A stretch of 47,293 nt of DNA, taken from Blattamonas nauphoetae. Lineage: Eukaryota > Preaxostyla > Oxymonadida. The stretch covers positions 1 to 47,293 of the forward strand of contig JARBJD010000463.1 of NCBI GenBank assembly GCA_033064195.1. Reading direction: 5' to 3'. The first letter of the stretch is position 1. Every line of letters starts with the position of its first letter. Below the pieces are notes generated by a model, which had not been told where the DNA came from, did not search any database, and saw only the letters and a list, made by a program, of their open reading frames with translations. Both the position numbers and the translations under genes were made by a program. Positions 38,056 through 47,293 of this stretch are shown piece by piece.

Positions 38056-38301
38056 TCAATCAGAAACTCGTGAGACTACTTTTGTTCCATCTGAGAGAGT
38101 TAACTTAGGAGAGAATCCTCCATTGAACCAATCCTCAAAATATGTTTCGTCGTTTGCTACATACTCTCCATTTGAATCATAGACATCATATACTGGTAAA
38201 GTGTTGGCTCTATTGAACTTAACATTGAATATTTTGATTTGAGAGTGTTGTGTGCAATTCAGCAACCTTTTCACTAATGCATCGATCTGTCTTGTGTTCA
38301 T
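38056..38301 (-). CDS. Small conserved-type protein
   Basis: 81 residues behind the A/T block at 38304-38320. It begins MNTRQIDALVKRLLNCTQHS, then FNVKFNRANTLPVYDVYD and YFEDWFNGGFSPKLTLSDGT, suggesting a small alpha-beta fold. It leads a likely unit with the two small genes and the integrase downstream. Not recognised. Confidence 0.5.
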   Translation of the reverse strand: MNTRQIDALVKRLLNCTQHSQIKIFNVKFNRANTLPVYDVYDSNGEYVANDETYFEDWFNGGFSPKLTLSDGTKVVSRVSD

Positions 38302-38303
38302 TT

Positions 38304-38320
38304 ATTCAAAAATAAAGTTT
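38304..38320 (-). promoter_or_regulatory. Element promoter-like motif before the integrase unit
   Basis: The minus strand reads AAACTTTATTTTTGAATAA directly before ATG 38301. Confidence 0.55.
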
Positions 38321-40583
38321 GTGTTTATTCAATTATATAATCAGTTGCTTTCAGTCCATGAATGAATGGAGGACACGATTCATTTTCAAGTACGATTGCT
38401 TTCAGATGAATTCCACTGAGACTGAGTTTCTGTTGTTGTATTTTGGCTATCTCAAATCCATTGCTAGGTCCTCTTCGCTCCACGATTCTTCTTGTCTGGA
38501 AGTCAATGCTTGATGGTGAAGTTCTGGTGTCACAGTCTTCTCTCCATTAAGACATTTCACATAATCGTCACTTGTGATATTTGTTTTCTTTAGAGACACT
38601 CCTTTGATCTTACATTTCTCATCGAGAGAGTAACACTTGGGTGCAAGACAGATCATCTGTTCACCTTCCTTTCAATTGCTAATCCCAACAACTTCTTCTC
38701 ATCATCAACTCCTTTTCAGGATTGGGAAACCATTCGTATTTGTGGGCATCATAGAATTCTTTGTCAGCAATCACGTGTTCAAATTGTTGATGAATTCCAG
38801 CATTCGGATCTCCACTAACTTGCCCAGTATGCAGAGTCAGTATCTCCCTCACAGAAGTGAATCTTGTTCATGTCTAGGCACTTGTACATGAAGTTGTAGA
38901 TGAAATTCAGATACCAGAACTTGGCATTGTCGAGTGTGAATACTGCTTCTTGCAGACAAGTTTGCACGATGCTTTCTCTGTCTTCAATCACAATGTAGTT
39001 GTCCTCATTGATCTCTCTGGTCGCCACAAATCCTTTCATCATTTGTTTCAAGTATGTTCTCTTCTCATTGCAGATTGTGATTGAGTTGTACTTCTCAGTG
39101 TTCATTCCATCGTATCCGTAACTTCCATTCAAGTTCGTCTTTACAGGAACTGTTCTTTCCCTTGTTTCCAACCTTCATTGCTTCAATTCGATCATTCATG
39201 AATGAGGTCACAAATGGTTCAAATCCAGCATGTCTCGAGAACACCATCACACTCTTGATGTCGTCCACAATGAAGTGGCAATAGTCGATGAGGAACCACA
39301 GATAGTATGTCGAAAAGAACATATACTGATCGTGGGTGCTCAAGAGTTGGGTCAGCTTTCTTTGTTTGTCATCAGTCTTCAATCCATGCTTCTTCATCAA
39401 CGAATACGTCTTCTCTCCAATGTTCTCTTCTGTCGTATTGACCACTATGTTTCTGAAGATTGGTGGAAATTAATGAAATCATTTATGTACTTTTCATCGA
39501 TGTGCCCTTTCAGTTCTGCAACAAATAGTGTCTTCTGATTCTTGTCTCGATGATCTTCACATTCTTTTATCTCCCCTGTTGCGGTGAATAAGCATCGTCC
39601 TGGCATGTACATTCTGTGATTCTGTGTATGGATTGTTCTTGTTCTTGATCGATGAGAACAGCACTTGGATAAAGTGAATTGAAGTCAACGCCGCAGACAT
39701 GAGTCATTTTATGTTCAGTATCAGCGTAGATTTGACAACACCATCTTCATATGTGAAGTGATTGATTGGAGTCACGTCTTTGATGTTCTGTCTGTGTTGA
39801 ACATTCGATAATCCAGTCACTGCTGCTCTCAGTTTATGGTAGGTCTGCTCGTGTGTCAGAGTCATTGGCAATGATTTCCAGATGCAGTACTTCTTGAGTT
39901 GAATTCTCAATCGAGTGAGAAGCTCATCCTTGTCTGACTTGTATGTGTTGCAGTAGTCACAGCAGATCTTTACGTTCTCTTTGAATGTCCTTTGAATTGT
40001 CGATTCAGTCCAGTGTTGGTCGTACTGCTTGTGAGAAGTGACTCTTGCAGATGTAGCACACTCTCTTGCACTGTTGAATGAACCAGTCATAGTCAGATTC
40101 AGTGACATTTTGTCAGTATTGCGATGAGCTTTCTGGTCTTGGATAAATGTACGATGCAACCTTGTACTTCCAGGATTGTTTGGTAATTTTTATTCACCAG
40201 ATTGATCCACTCCATTGAAATCAGCATCGATATCAAAGTCCTTGTAGGCACACGCATATTTGATTGCTGAAGCATTCGGCTGACAGTGAGATTGTGCAAC
40301 ATATCCACTTTGTATTGGAAGTTCAGAGCAATCAAATTGTCGAGTGGTGCAATCATGCATTCGACGTCTCTGATGTTGTAGAATTTCAGATATTCCCAAT
40401 CTTGTTCTTGAATCCTTGTTTGTTCCAATCATCAAGGTACAATAGGTAATCGCTGTCGGACATTTCACTGTTGTTCAGACTGGAATAGAATTCGTATTTG
40501 GAGAATGGTTCTTGTTTGCTCAGCACTGCATCGTAGTCTGATGAATCAAATGATTCGTAAGCAAAGAATGATTTCTGAAGAGT

Positions 40584-40621
40584 GGTCTTGCCTTTGCAAG
40601 GCGTCGAGCTCTCGGCGAGAG
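40584..40621. repeat. Double-hairpin repeat, copy in the polymerase gene
   Basis: GCCTT-TGC-AAGGC (40590-40602), spacer GTCGAG, then CTCTCG-G-CGAGAG (40609-40621), both stems perfect. It is translated as a LSPRARRLAKARP-type peptide after the exonuclease motifs. Confidence 0.85.
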
Positions 40622-41468
40622 TGTTTCCTCAAAAGCCTTCACTGCATTATCCAAAGTCATTGGTCCAGTGTATGACATCATGTCGATGAATCGAAGCACC
40701 TGTTGTGTCTTCTCATGTCTGATCAGTACTTGTTTGTACTTTGTTGTTGATCCAAGGAAGCTCACCACTTTCCAATTCTTGTCAACGAGATCACGGAAGA
40801 TGAGATTGATGTCAAATCTGGAGCTGTTGAATCCAATCACACTGACTTCATTTTGTGAGGGAATTTCAGGGTCTTCATATTGGTTGTCCTCTCGAACTGT
40901 CTCGGCATATTTGAAGAGTTCTCTGATCCATTGCTTCACAAAGTCCTTTCCATCTCGAAGATCAAAGTAGATTGACTTCACCCCTGATTTTGTTTTGATT
41001 GCTGATGCAACAGAAAGAGGTTTTAAGTGTGAGATCAACTGTGTGTTGTCATCAGAGAATAAATTGTCAAGAATGAGATCTTCCATTGTTTCAAAGTCGT
41101 AAGTAATGTAGTATTGTGTTGGTTTGAATTCGTTTTGTCTCTTGTGTGCCATCAGAAATTCAAATGTTCTATTGTTGAGAATATGTGGAACGTACGGTCT
41201 TGGTGTTTTATCTAGAGAGATCTTCTTCACATGTTTTCCATCAAGCTCTTTGCACTCTTTGAGATGCTTCTCAAAATCTCTGCTGTAGTTTTATTCTTCA
41301 CTTGGAATCCTCTAGACTGACAATAAGGACAGAGTTTGTATCCAGTGATTTTCTCAGGATCAACAATGAACATCACATGAACGAGAGTGGCTGTAAGTGG
41401 AATCATCAGGATGCGAAGAACACGAGCATCATCATTTTCGTTGATGTACGATTGACTGAGGAAGTAAC

Positions 41469-41504
41469 GACCCCTTTGGTGGTCACTAGTCGAACTAGAG
41501 TTCG
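41469..41504. repeat. Possible divergent double-hairpin repeat in the polymerase gene
   Basis: GACC-(8)-GGTC, spacer ACTAGT, then CGAACT-AG-AGTTCG: two stems in tandem like the clear copies, sequence different. Translated as a Ser/Asn-rich stretch. Confidence 0.4.
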
Positions 41505-42781
41505 GGTACTTCTTCTTGTCTTCATCATATTCATAAATGTGAACTGTGATGTTGTGTCTAATCATTTCTTTCTCCAAATCACATGCAATATCAAATCCAG
41601 GATAATTGCGTACGTGTTCAGTAAGTTGATGTGGCTTCAGGTGAGTCAGATTTATTGATTCTGCGAACAATCTTTTGCTTCAACGTTTCTCATGTTGATT
41701 GATATCTTCTTACCAGGGACCTCAGGAGGGAGGAACGATAGTGCTTGAAAGAAGCAAATGTTGAACTCAGAATCGATGTACCGAACATTCCTCGTTTTGA
41801 TGTGTTCAGTGAGAATGGCATTAGCTTTTCCTGCAACTGGAAATCGATAGACTGCAACTAGAATTGAGTGGAATGCAATGTACATTGTCTTCGTATCCAT
41901 TAGTGTTCTCTCTTGAGATTCTTTGATCAGATTGATCGCATATTTTGAATACTCATTGATGTCTCCTAAACTTCGAATCACAGTTGGGAAGCTCTTCGAT
42001 GTGTTCTCCAATTCCGGTCTGAAATCCTTGTATGTTGTCTCATCTTTGTCTTTCCTCTCGATGATCTTTCCAAAGTCAATACTAATCTTGAATGGATGGT
42101 CTTTCTCTTTGTCGAACACTGCTTTGATGAATGTTGTGATTTCTGCAACGTTCTTCAGATGATTGTGGAAGAACAGTTGATATGGTTTTCCATTATCTTC
42201 AACCTTCTCGACCTCATTCTTTTGTACTTCCTTCGTGCATCCATGAGACAAGAATTGAATGCTGCTTTGTCACGTGGTTCAGCGAGTAGTATGCATTCTT
42301 CAAATCCATCAAATGTCTGCACTTCTCTCTTTTCCATTTGTTCATTTTTCTTTTGAATGATCAACAGATTCTTCATCCAATGATCCATCAGCTTCTCTTC
42401 AATTGATTTCAGTTTCCACGTCATTCTGAACACTTGCTTTTCAGTTCATCTTTGTTCACTCTTGGATTTGCTTTCATGATTTGCATTCTTGCTTTGCTGT
42501 CTTCTTCATTCATCATTGCGTTGTTATTGTTCTCTTCAAGTTTGTGACTAAAATCATCGATCTGATAGTTGGTAATATTCGAATTTCTCCTTCAAAGTGG
42601 AGATATGGATTCTTGAGCATCGACAGGAGATATGCTCTCTGATGTTGGTAGTTTCTACTCTCTGGCTTGTATGTTCGATCATGACCATGTTCATCCTTGA
42701 ATACAGAGATGGTGTTTGGAAATAGTTCTCTTATTTTCGTGATGCTGTCTGTGACAAATTTCAGTGTCGCCGCCATTTATT

Positions 42782-42800
42782 ACAAAAATAAAATAAAAGT
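42782..42800 (-). promoter_or_regulatory. Element promoter-like motif before the polymerase
   Basis: The minus strand reads TTTTATTTTATTTTTGTAA just before ATG 42776. Confidence 0.6.
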
Positions 42801-42845
42801 TGAGCGTTTATTTCTGTTTTCTCCGATGGGGCTTTATCGTTGCCT

Positions 42846-43196
42846 TTAGCCAGGAATCAAGTCTAATTCTGAACACTTCACTTCCACCATCTCTCGATCT
42901 GTGAATGGAACCAGAACTTTGGTGTACTCACCCACGAGCTCACAATTGAATTTCTTTAATTCATTTTCCACAAATGATTGAGTGTAGTGTCGACGTTTTG
43001 AAAGTGAGGTCTGTTTCCTTGATTCCACAACTTTGGTTTTATTCTCCATTCAACTCCCTCATGAACATACGTCACCGGCACATTATTTCTGACATACTCA
43101 GAGACCAGCGTACAGTTCTCTTCTCTCATTGATTCAATTCATGCTTGTTCCGAACATACTCGACGTCTTTCCTTGTACATTTCAGTTGGATTCATT
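42846..43196 (-). pseudogene. G-x-R-P-H family gene at the right inner repeat end
   Basis: The start matches the 25332 frame (MNPTEMYKERRRVCSEQ) because it lies in the inverted repeat. The unique part beyond the repeat carries YTQSFVENELKKFNCELVGE and a YTKVLVPF stretch, nearly as in the 23032 protein. So this is a shorter member with about two repeats. It looks broken (one or two breaks). It stands between the polymerase and the right end. Confidence 0.6.
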
Positions 43197-44546
43197 TAAT
43201 ACAAATTAAAAAGTCAAAAATAAATTTTCTTTCGTTGTTTTCTCAGTTTTGGATTTAACACTCAGATCGAGGATCAATGGGTTCGATCTCTGATTTTTCA
43301 CAAGTCTGTCTTACGTTCTGATTTGTCGCGTTTGAGATTCATCGGATGTTGGAGATCATCATGGTGTGCTTCGTTTTTGATTTTCCGAACTTTTGCAGAG
43401 TTATGCGCGGTTTCAGGATCGGTCGTGGATCTCTGCACTTTTATGTAAAACAGTATGCCACTCTCATTTCTCTCTTTTTCAGCTCTGTTTAACTCGTTTT
43501 GATTGAATTGTCACTTCATTCTCATTCGTTACCATCTCATTTTGACTTCACTTCCGTCCTCAATTTCTCGTTGTTGATCCTTAATAGTCACTTCATTCAT
43601 GTTTCTTTCTCTGTAACTTTTTCTCAAATACAACACACTAATTCTCGTTTACTGAGTTTTCCGGACTTTTGCAGAGATCCGCCATTCAACGGCTCATTTC
43701 ATATCTCGGTATTTTTCTGGAAAATCCAACATTTCACATACTTTTCGAATCATTTTGTTGTTTTAAGACATAAAACCGAGAACACAGACCTAATTTTCAC
43801 TATTGGTGTCACATTTCACGTCATTTTCACGATCGTCAATTTCCCTCTCAGTTTCATACTTGCCCGTTTCGTTCATGCTTGCTTCGCTTTCTTTTACTCT
43901 GTTTTGTGAAAAAGTGATGAAAATTGCAACAAAATGATGTGCTAGTGAAGTGAGAACAGCCCACAAAATGGAAGTGATATGAGCAAAATGAAGAGGAATG
44001 ATGAACTAATTCGAGGTGAAATGGGGAGCAAAAGTGATGAAATGAAAGGGACTACAATCGGTTTTGAAGTGACAAAACGGTCAAAAGTTGAGAAGTGAAA
44101 ACATGAAAAGTGACTTTATGGGAGAACTATCCGACAAAATCTCCTCAAAATTTGAGCACACCTTACTCATACCGTGAGAAAGAAGGATTTGTAACGAAAT
44201 TCAGATCAAAAATCCATAGTGTCAAAATGTTGGTGCAAATGTGTCGTCACAAGTGTGATCGAAAACCGACCCTCCAGAGCGAACTATAGGTGATGTACAA
44301 CCAGAATTCTCAAAAAGCGTCGCTTGAGTGCAATTGTGAAGTGGTTTGAAGGAAATCAATGAGAAATGAAAATTGACAAAAATTGTGAAAACGATCGTGT
44401 GTCGAGGATCGTCAAAACCGAATGACGCGAATACCTGTCCACTATCGTTTTGACACCTACGGAGACCATCAGAGGGCGAAAAGTGACGTGTAGGAGAAGA
44501 GCGAGACGTCACTTTCTCCTCCTTAAAAATTTTGTCATTTTCAAAA
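43197..44546. other. Non-coding body of the right inverted repeat
   Basis: No gene; an A/T promoter-like block at 43203-43230 faces the 43196 start. The rest mirrors 23.9-25.3 kb. Confidence 0.5.
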
Positions 44547-44989
44547 TGGGTGATTCTCAGTCAATTAAGGCAAAACACTATGGTGCGTTTGGAAAATTCA
44601 TTTTTCCCTATTTCTTACACATCTGCTCTGCAGACAGAGGACATGTGAATTTTGGATTTCAAGCATGATCGCGCTCGAAATAGCCGTTTTAAGATCAGCG
44701 CATTTTACACACTTTTTCTCACAGAAGACGTTTAAAGAGAGAGAAAGGATGTAAATTAACAAAAAAGATGTATCTGTGTGATAGAACAGAGATAAATCAT
44801 CCATTAAAGAGAAAAATGGAAAAACGTGAAATTTCTGTGTTGATCGAGAGAAATTCTATGTTTTTGAAAATGAAAAACTTCACAAATGATGTATTTCGAG
44901 ATGATAGACGAAAATAGTTGATTATTTTGGAGAGTTTCTGCGTCTGTGTAATTTGGCGACGCTTGCCTTATTTCACTGAGAATCACCCA
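44547..44989. mobile_element. MITE inserted in the right inverted repeat
   Basis: Inverted ends TGGGTGATTCTCAGTCAATT and TGGGTGATTCTCAGTGAAAT continue to AAGGCAA. The left inverted repeat has the uninterrupted sequence (CATTTTCAAAATATGTTG in this orientation), so this is a filled/empty pair. The comparison implies a duplication of about 2 bp (AA). 443 bp, no coding capacity; ends differ from MITE family A beyond the shared TGGGT. Confidence 0.88.
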
Positions 44990-45536
44990 AATATGTTGTG
45001 GGGTCGGATCAAACTTTTTTCAAAAGTGCTTTTTCCTAAAATTTCACCTATCAACATCAATTTCGTAATTTTAGAACGTGTTTGAACACAATTTGAGACA
45101 TAAAGGTGTTCATAGTGGCGAAATCTGAACATCGACTTTTCGTCACTTTTGGACCTAAGTTCGGTACACAGTTCGACGAATTCCCAACCGATTTTGATCA
45201 GGATTGTCTTGATCGATGACCTACAGTGTCCCCAAGATTTTAGAATTTTTGCAGAATTTTTCGAAATGGTTCTCACATTGGATTCGACTGATTTGTGGTC
45301 AAAAGGAAAACACCAAAAAGTGCCAACATTTTTCGAATGTTGCCAAAATTTGCTTCAAAATTGACACTTTTCACGAGGTCAAAATATTGGACATATTTTT
45401 AGAATTTAGGCTAAATATTGATGTCATCAAAATGTCATAAATTCCTTTTAATACAAGATACGAAATTGGTCAATCGGACTTGACTTTTAGTTTTGATTTC
45501 AATGACAATTTCAGATTGGTTCTCCAGTCTTCTTCT
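44990..45536. other. Outer part of the right inverted repeat
   Basis: No gene. It mirrors 22781-22960 and about 23640-23950. The stretch GGCAACATTCGAAAAATGTTGGCA (partly self-complementary, near 45.33 kb) has no match on the left, where the repeat-protein gene stands instead. Confidence 0.5.
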
Positions 45537-45544
45537 ATACTACT

Positions 45545-46700
45545 GAGGTGAAGCTGTCCCGATGAGCCTCGTCTCGCTGTTCGGCGTCTTCCACTCCCCA
45601 AACATTCCTTTTGTCACTCTCTTGTCGCCACCGATTGCTCGCCATCGTTCCAACTGTGTCTTCAGTCTGTGTTTCATCATTGGAATGCGTTGGGTTGGAA
45701 CGACTACTGTGGTTTGCGGCTCCCAGGCGGCTTGTTGAGGGGACGATATGATCTGTAGCTTCCTTTCGATCGGGGATGGAAGTTGGCTTGGTTGTCTTCC
45801 ATCGCCTCCCTCGAAAAAGTCCGTGTCGTGGCGCACACTCGTGAGTACTTACGGCTCTCCAACTTCGGTTTGGATCTCAAGTGCTTGGGCAACATCCATC
45901 CAGTTCTTATTCCGCAGATATCGCTGAGCCTGAACTTTGTAGCAGCATCTGCGACACAGCACGTGACTTGCGTCCATTGTCGTAGTAGTTCATCAGGGAC
46001 TTCTATTCTTTCATGCTAACGAGCAATTCAGACAAGGCTGAGAGGGCGACGAGAAGACTATCGACTGCCGACTTCGAAATAGTATCAATCTTTCCAGGCA
46101 TGTCGTTGGGGCGGAGGGCGTCTTTCGTCTTGCTGGCGATTTTGAAAGCCGGGCGGAGATACTCGGTTGATCCTCTGATTTCGTCTAGGACTTCTGCTGG
46201 GAGGGTTGAAGATAGCCAATCGAGAGAGAATTGAGGTATGTACATCTGAATCATTTTCTGCGACGATAAGGCGTAGCTGCGAAGATTCTGATGTGGTTGA
46301 GATGGGACAAGCTGCAAGCGAGTATCCGACTCCGAAAAGTCACTGCTGTAATCGATCTGTGTTGATCCATCGGCCTTTCTTTGTGTTTTACTTTCTTTGA
46401 GTCTGTGTGGGCTTCGGAGGGAGCTTGCTTACTCCAACAGAAGTTGTGATGTCTTATCATCTGAACTATCGGAGTTGGAGTCGGAATCGATGAGCCTTTC
46501 TCGTTCATTCCTTCTGTTTCGATGCCTGGGTTCAGTCTTTTCCTTATTTTCTCCAACAATACTGTGCAAAACTGATGCAAATGTGGCCGCAAAATGCTCG
46601 ACGGCGGGCCAACCCAGGCTGGTGGGTCCTCAGCGGGGTTGTCCGGCTGTCGCTTCCGGTTTGTTGCGATGATTTGTTTGTGAATTCGTGATTCATTCGA
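45545..46700 (-). mobile_element. Retroelement fossil, possibly DIRS-like (gag to start of RT)
   Basis: GC-richer minus-strand frames abut the virus-like element. One part (46003-46317) is helical (WLSSTLPAEVLDEIRGST, AVDSLLVALSALSELLVSM), as expected of a capsid-type region. The last part includes RLKTQLERWRAIGGDKRVTK, like the 'GRL...W..I..D..V' lead-in to reverse transcriptase in DIRS-type elements. The RT itself is cut off at the junction. Broken, about three breaks. The family assignment rests on one short resemblance. Confidence 0.4.
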
Positions 46701-46889
46701 GGTGTTTGATCTACCGACCCCTTAATACATGTCACACTCATGCTGAGCGAGAGCTCCTGTGGATAACAGGCTCATCGCTTCAGCTGGAGCCTGTTCCAAG
46801 CGCTCGATGAGCATTCAGCGCATCAATCTCCCCAAACGGAACTTGACCCGTGTCGATCTCGGCTAGTAGAAGACCCAAACTAAAACTGA
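46701..46889. other. GC-rich spacer
   Basis: No gene recognised. It contains near-inverted pieces (GCTCATCGCTTCAGCTGGAG versus GCGCTCGATGAGC) that could be a retroelement end. Confidence 0.3.
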
Positions 46890-47293
46890 CGCTGCCACAA
46901 CATCAATCTCGCTCTTGTCTTTCCGATCCGTTTCTGGCGCTTGCCATCGCTGTTCTTCTTGCTGCTGCTTCAGCTCATTCTCCCCTGTCACCGTCCCACC
47001 TTCATTTCCCACCACAGATTGTCCATGCTTCAGGTCCAAGCGAATCTCTCCTTGTCCGTTCAGAAGAACAACATGTGGCGACAGACGAGAGTGAACAGCG
47101 GTGAGGTCGGCTCTGCCATCAACAGGCTCTTCATCCTCTTCACCAACTTAACCATCATCGCTCCTTTTCCATTCCCGGCCGTCTGTAAGCCTTCCTATGC
47201 AGATGCTCGTACAGATCTCACATACTTCGACACTGTCCTCGTTCCTCCTCCTCCATTCACCACCACCATCTTACCATTCCCCAAAACTCATCC
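46890..47293 (+). CDS. Open frame running off the window, signal-peptide-like start
   Basis: The frame is open from 46890 to the end without a stop. It shows a Leu-rich stretch (LPSLFFLLLLQLILP) and then soluble text (VNSGEVGSAINRLFILFTNL, AVCKPSYADARTDLTYFDTV). The first ATG is at 47025, after the hydrophobic part, so an upstream exon or a non-coding read-through is possible. The 46850-47104 frame overlaps it in another phase and looks less protein-like. Host gene of unknown function, partial. Confidence 0.3.

Larger units (their letters stand above)
38447..42776 (-). pseudogene. Protein-primed family B DNA polymerase (broken)
   Basis: A gene of about 4.3 kb (some 1,400 codons) on the minus strand. 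From the start: an N-terminal region of about 500 codons without motifs I recognise (first residues MAATLKFVTDSITKIRELFP), where a priming-protein-like domain could lie. Next are exonuclease motifs (YITYDFETMEDL near 41.1 kb, VIGFNSSRFDINLIF near 40.8 kb), then palm motif A (VDFNSLYPSAVL near 39.7 kb), motif B (KTNLNGSYGYDGMN near 39.1 kb), motif C (EGDTDSAYW near 38.8 kb) and the usual C-terminal KCYSL...KGVSLKK end. In this family a terminal protein primes replication of linear DNA with inverted repeats. The gene is clearly broken, with about ten breaks. Confidence 0.88.
22781..45536. mobile_element. Maverick/Polinton-type virus-like element (fossil)
   Basis: About 22.76 kb between inverted ends beginning AGAAG and sharing AGAGAACCAATCTGAAATTG-type sequence (ends uncertain by ~10 bp). 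The contents are those of the family: protein-primed polymerase B, retroviral-type integrase, packaging ATPase and capsid-like proteins, plus spike-like and unknown genes. No matching 6-bp target duplication was seen. The inverted repeats differ by only a few percent where I compared them, so it is not ancient. It is broken, with roughly a dozen to fifteen breaks, mostly in the polymerase; several structural genes look whole. A pogo transposon (32037-34193) and a MITE (44547-44989) are inserted in it. Confidence 0.88.
43055..45536 (-). repeat. Right terminal inverted repeat
   Basis: Mirror of 22781-25472. It lacks the left-only gene (about 50 bp stand in its place near 45.3 kb) and carries a MITE. 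ATCTCTGCAAAAGTCCGGAA-type text occurs again in reverse near 43390 and 43660. Confidence 0.88.

Noticed and set aside
22781-45536. Adenain-type cysteine protease expected in Polintons
   Set aside because: I found no frame with the His...Asp...Cys order and the usual flanking motifs, so none is annotated; it may be absent or unrecognisable.

Overview
The window looks like repeat-rich genomic DNA of a microbial eukaryote. Host-like genes are GC-richer and intron-poor in the parts I can read, and they sit between AT-rich tracts packed with transposons. The mix of a Maverick/Polinton, Merlin, mariner and pogo transposons, an RLE-type LINE and a retroelement resembles what is known from anaerobic protists. 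An oxymonad or other metamonad is my guess from memory of such genomes; nothing here proves it.

Layout. 1-2.0 kb: a broken B-box-like zinc gene and a short conserved-looking gene. 2.29 kb: an intact tRNA-Glu(CTC). 2.47-9.66 kb: a LINE with reverse transcriptase and a restriction-like endonuclease region, lying between two ~125-bp direct repeats. Each repeat begins in the T-loop of the tRNA-Glu gene, which suggests an LINE that targets tRNA genes. 10.5-11.74 kb: minus-strand host-like reading frames, one carrying eight 42-bp coding repeats and one starting with a signal peptide. 11.8-22.2 kb: an AT-rich transposon field with nine copies of a ~220-bp MITE (two of them hit by further MITEs), a rearranged LINE fragment, and Merlin, mariner and pogo-like transposase relics.

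22.78-45.54 kb: a Maverick/Polinton-type virus-like element of about 22.76 kb with ~2.5-kb terminal inverted repeats. It holds a protein-primed family B DNA polymerase (broken), a retroviral-type integrase, an A32/FtsK-like packaging ATPase (broken), two large related capsid-like proteins, two small hydrophobic 'MAPG' proteins, a peptidase S74 (self-cleaving chaperone) fibre/spike-like protein, proteins with a repeated G-x-R-P-H motif at both ends, and several unknown genes. Most genes follow the same A/T promoter-like motif. A young pogo transposon has landed in one gene and a MITE in the right terminal repeat. A 33-38-nt double-hairpin repeat recurs in and between genes. The element is a fossil: both capsid-like frames and the integrase frame are open, but I count roughly a dozen to fifteen breaks overall, most of them in the polymerase.

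45.55-46.7 kb: a broken retroelement piece, possibly DIRS-like, abuts the virus-like element. 46.89-47.29 kb: an open frame runs off the window.

How the parts fit: the virus-like element has replication (polymerase), insertion (integrase and inverted repeats), packaging (ATPase) and particle genes (capsid-like, small hydrophobic and spike-like proteins), the expected set for a virion-forming Polinton. The surrounding MITEs and transposons show repeated nested insertion. Frameshifts occur in genes of all kinds here, so some may be assembly indels.
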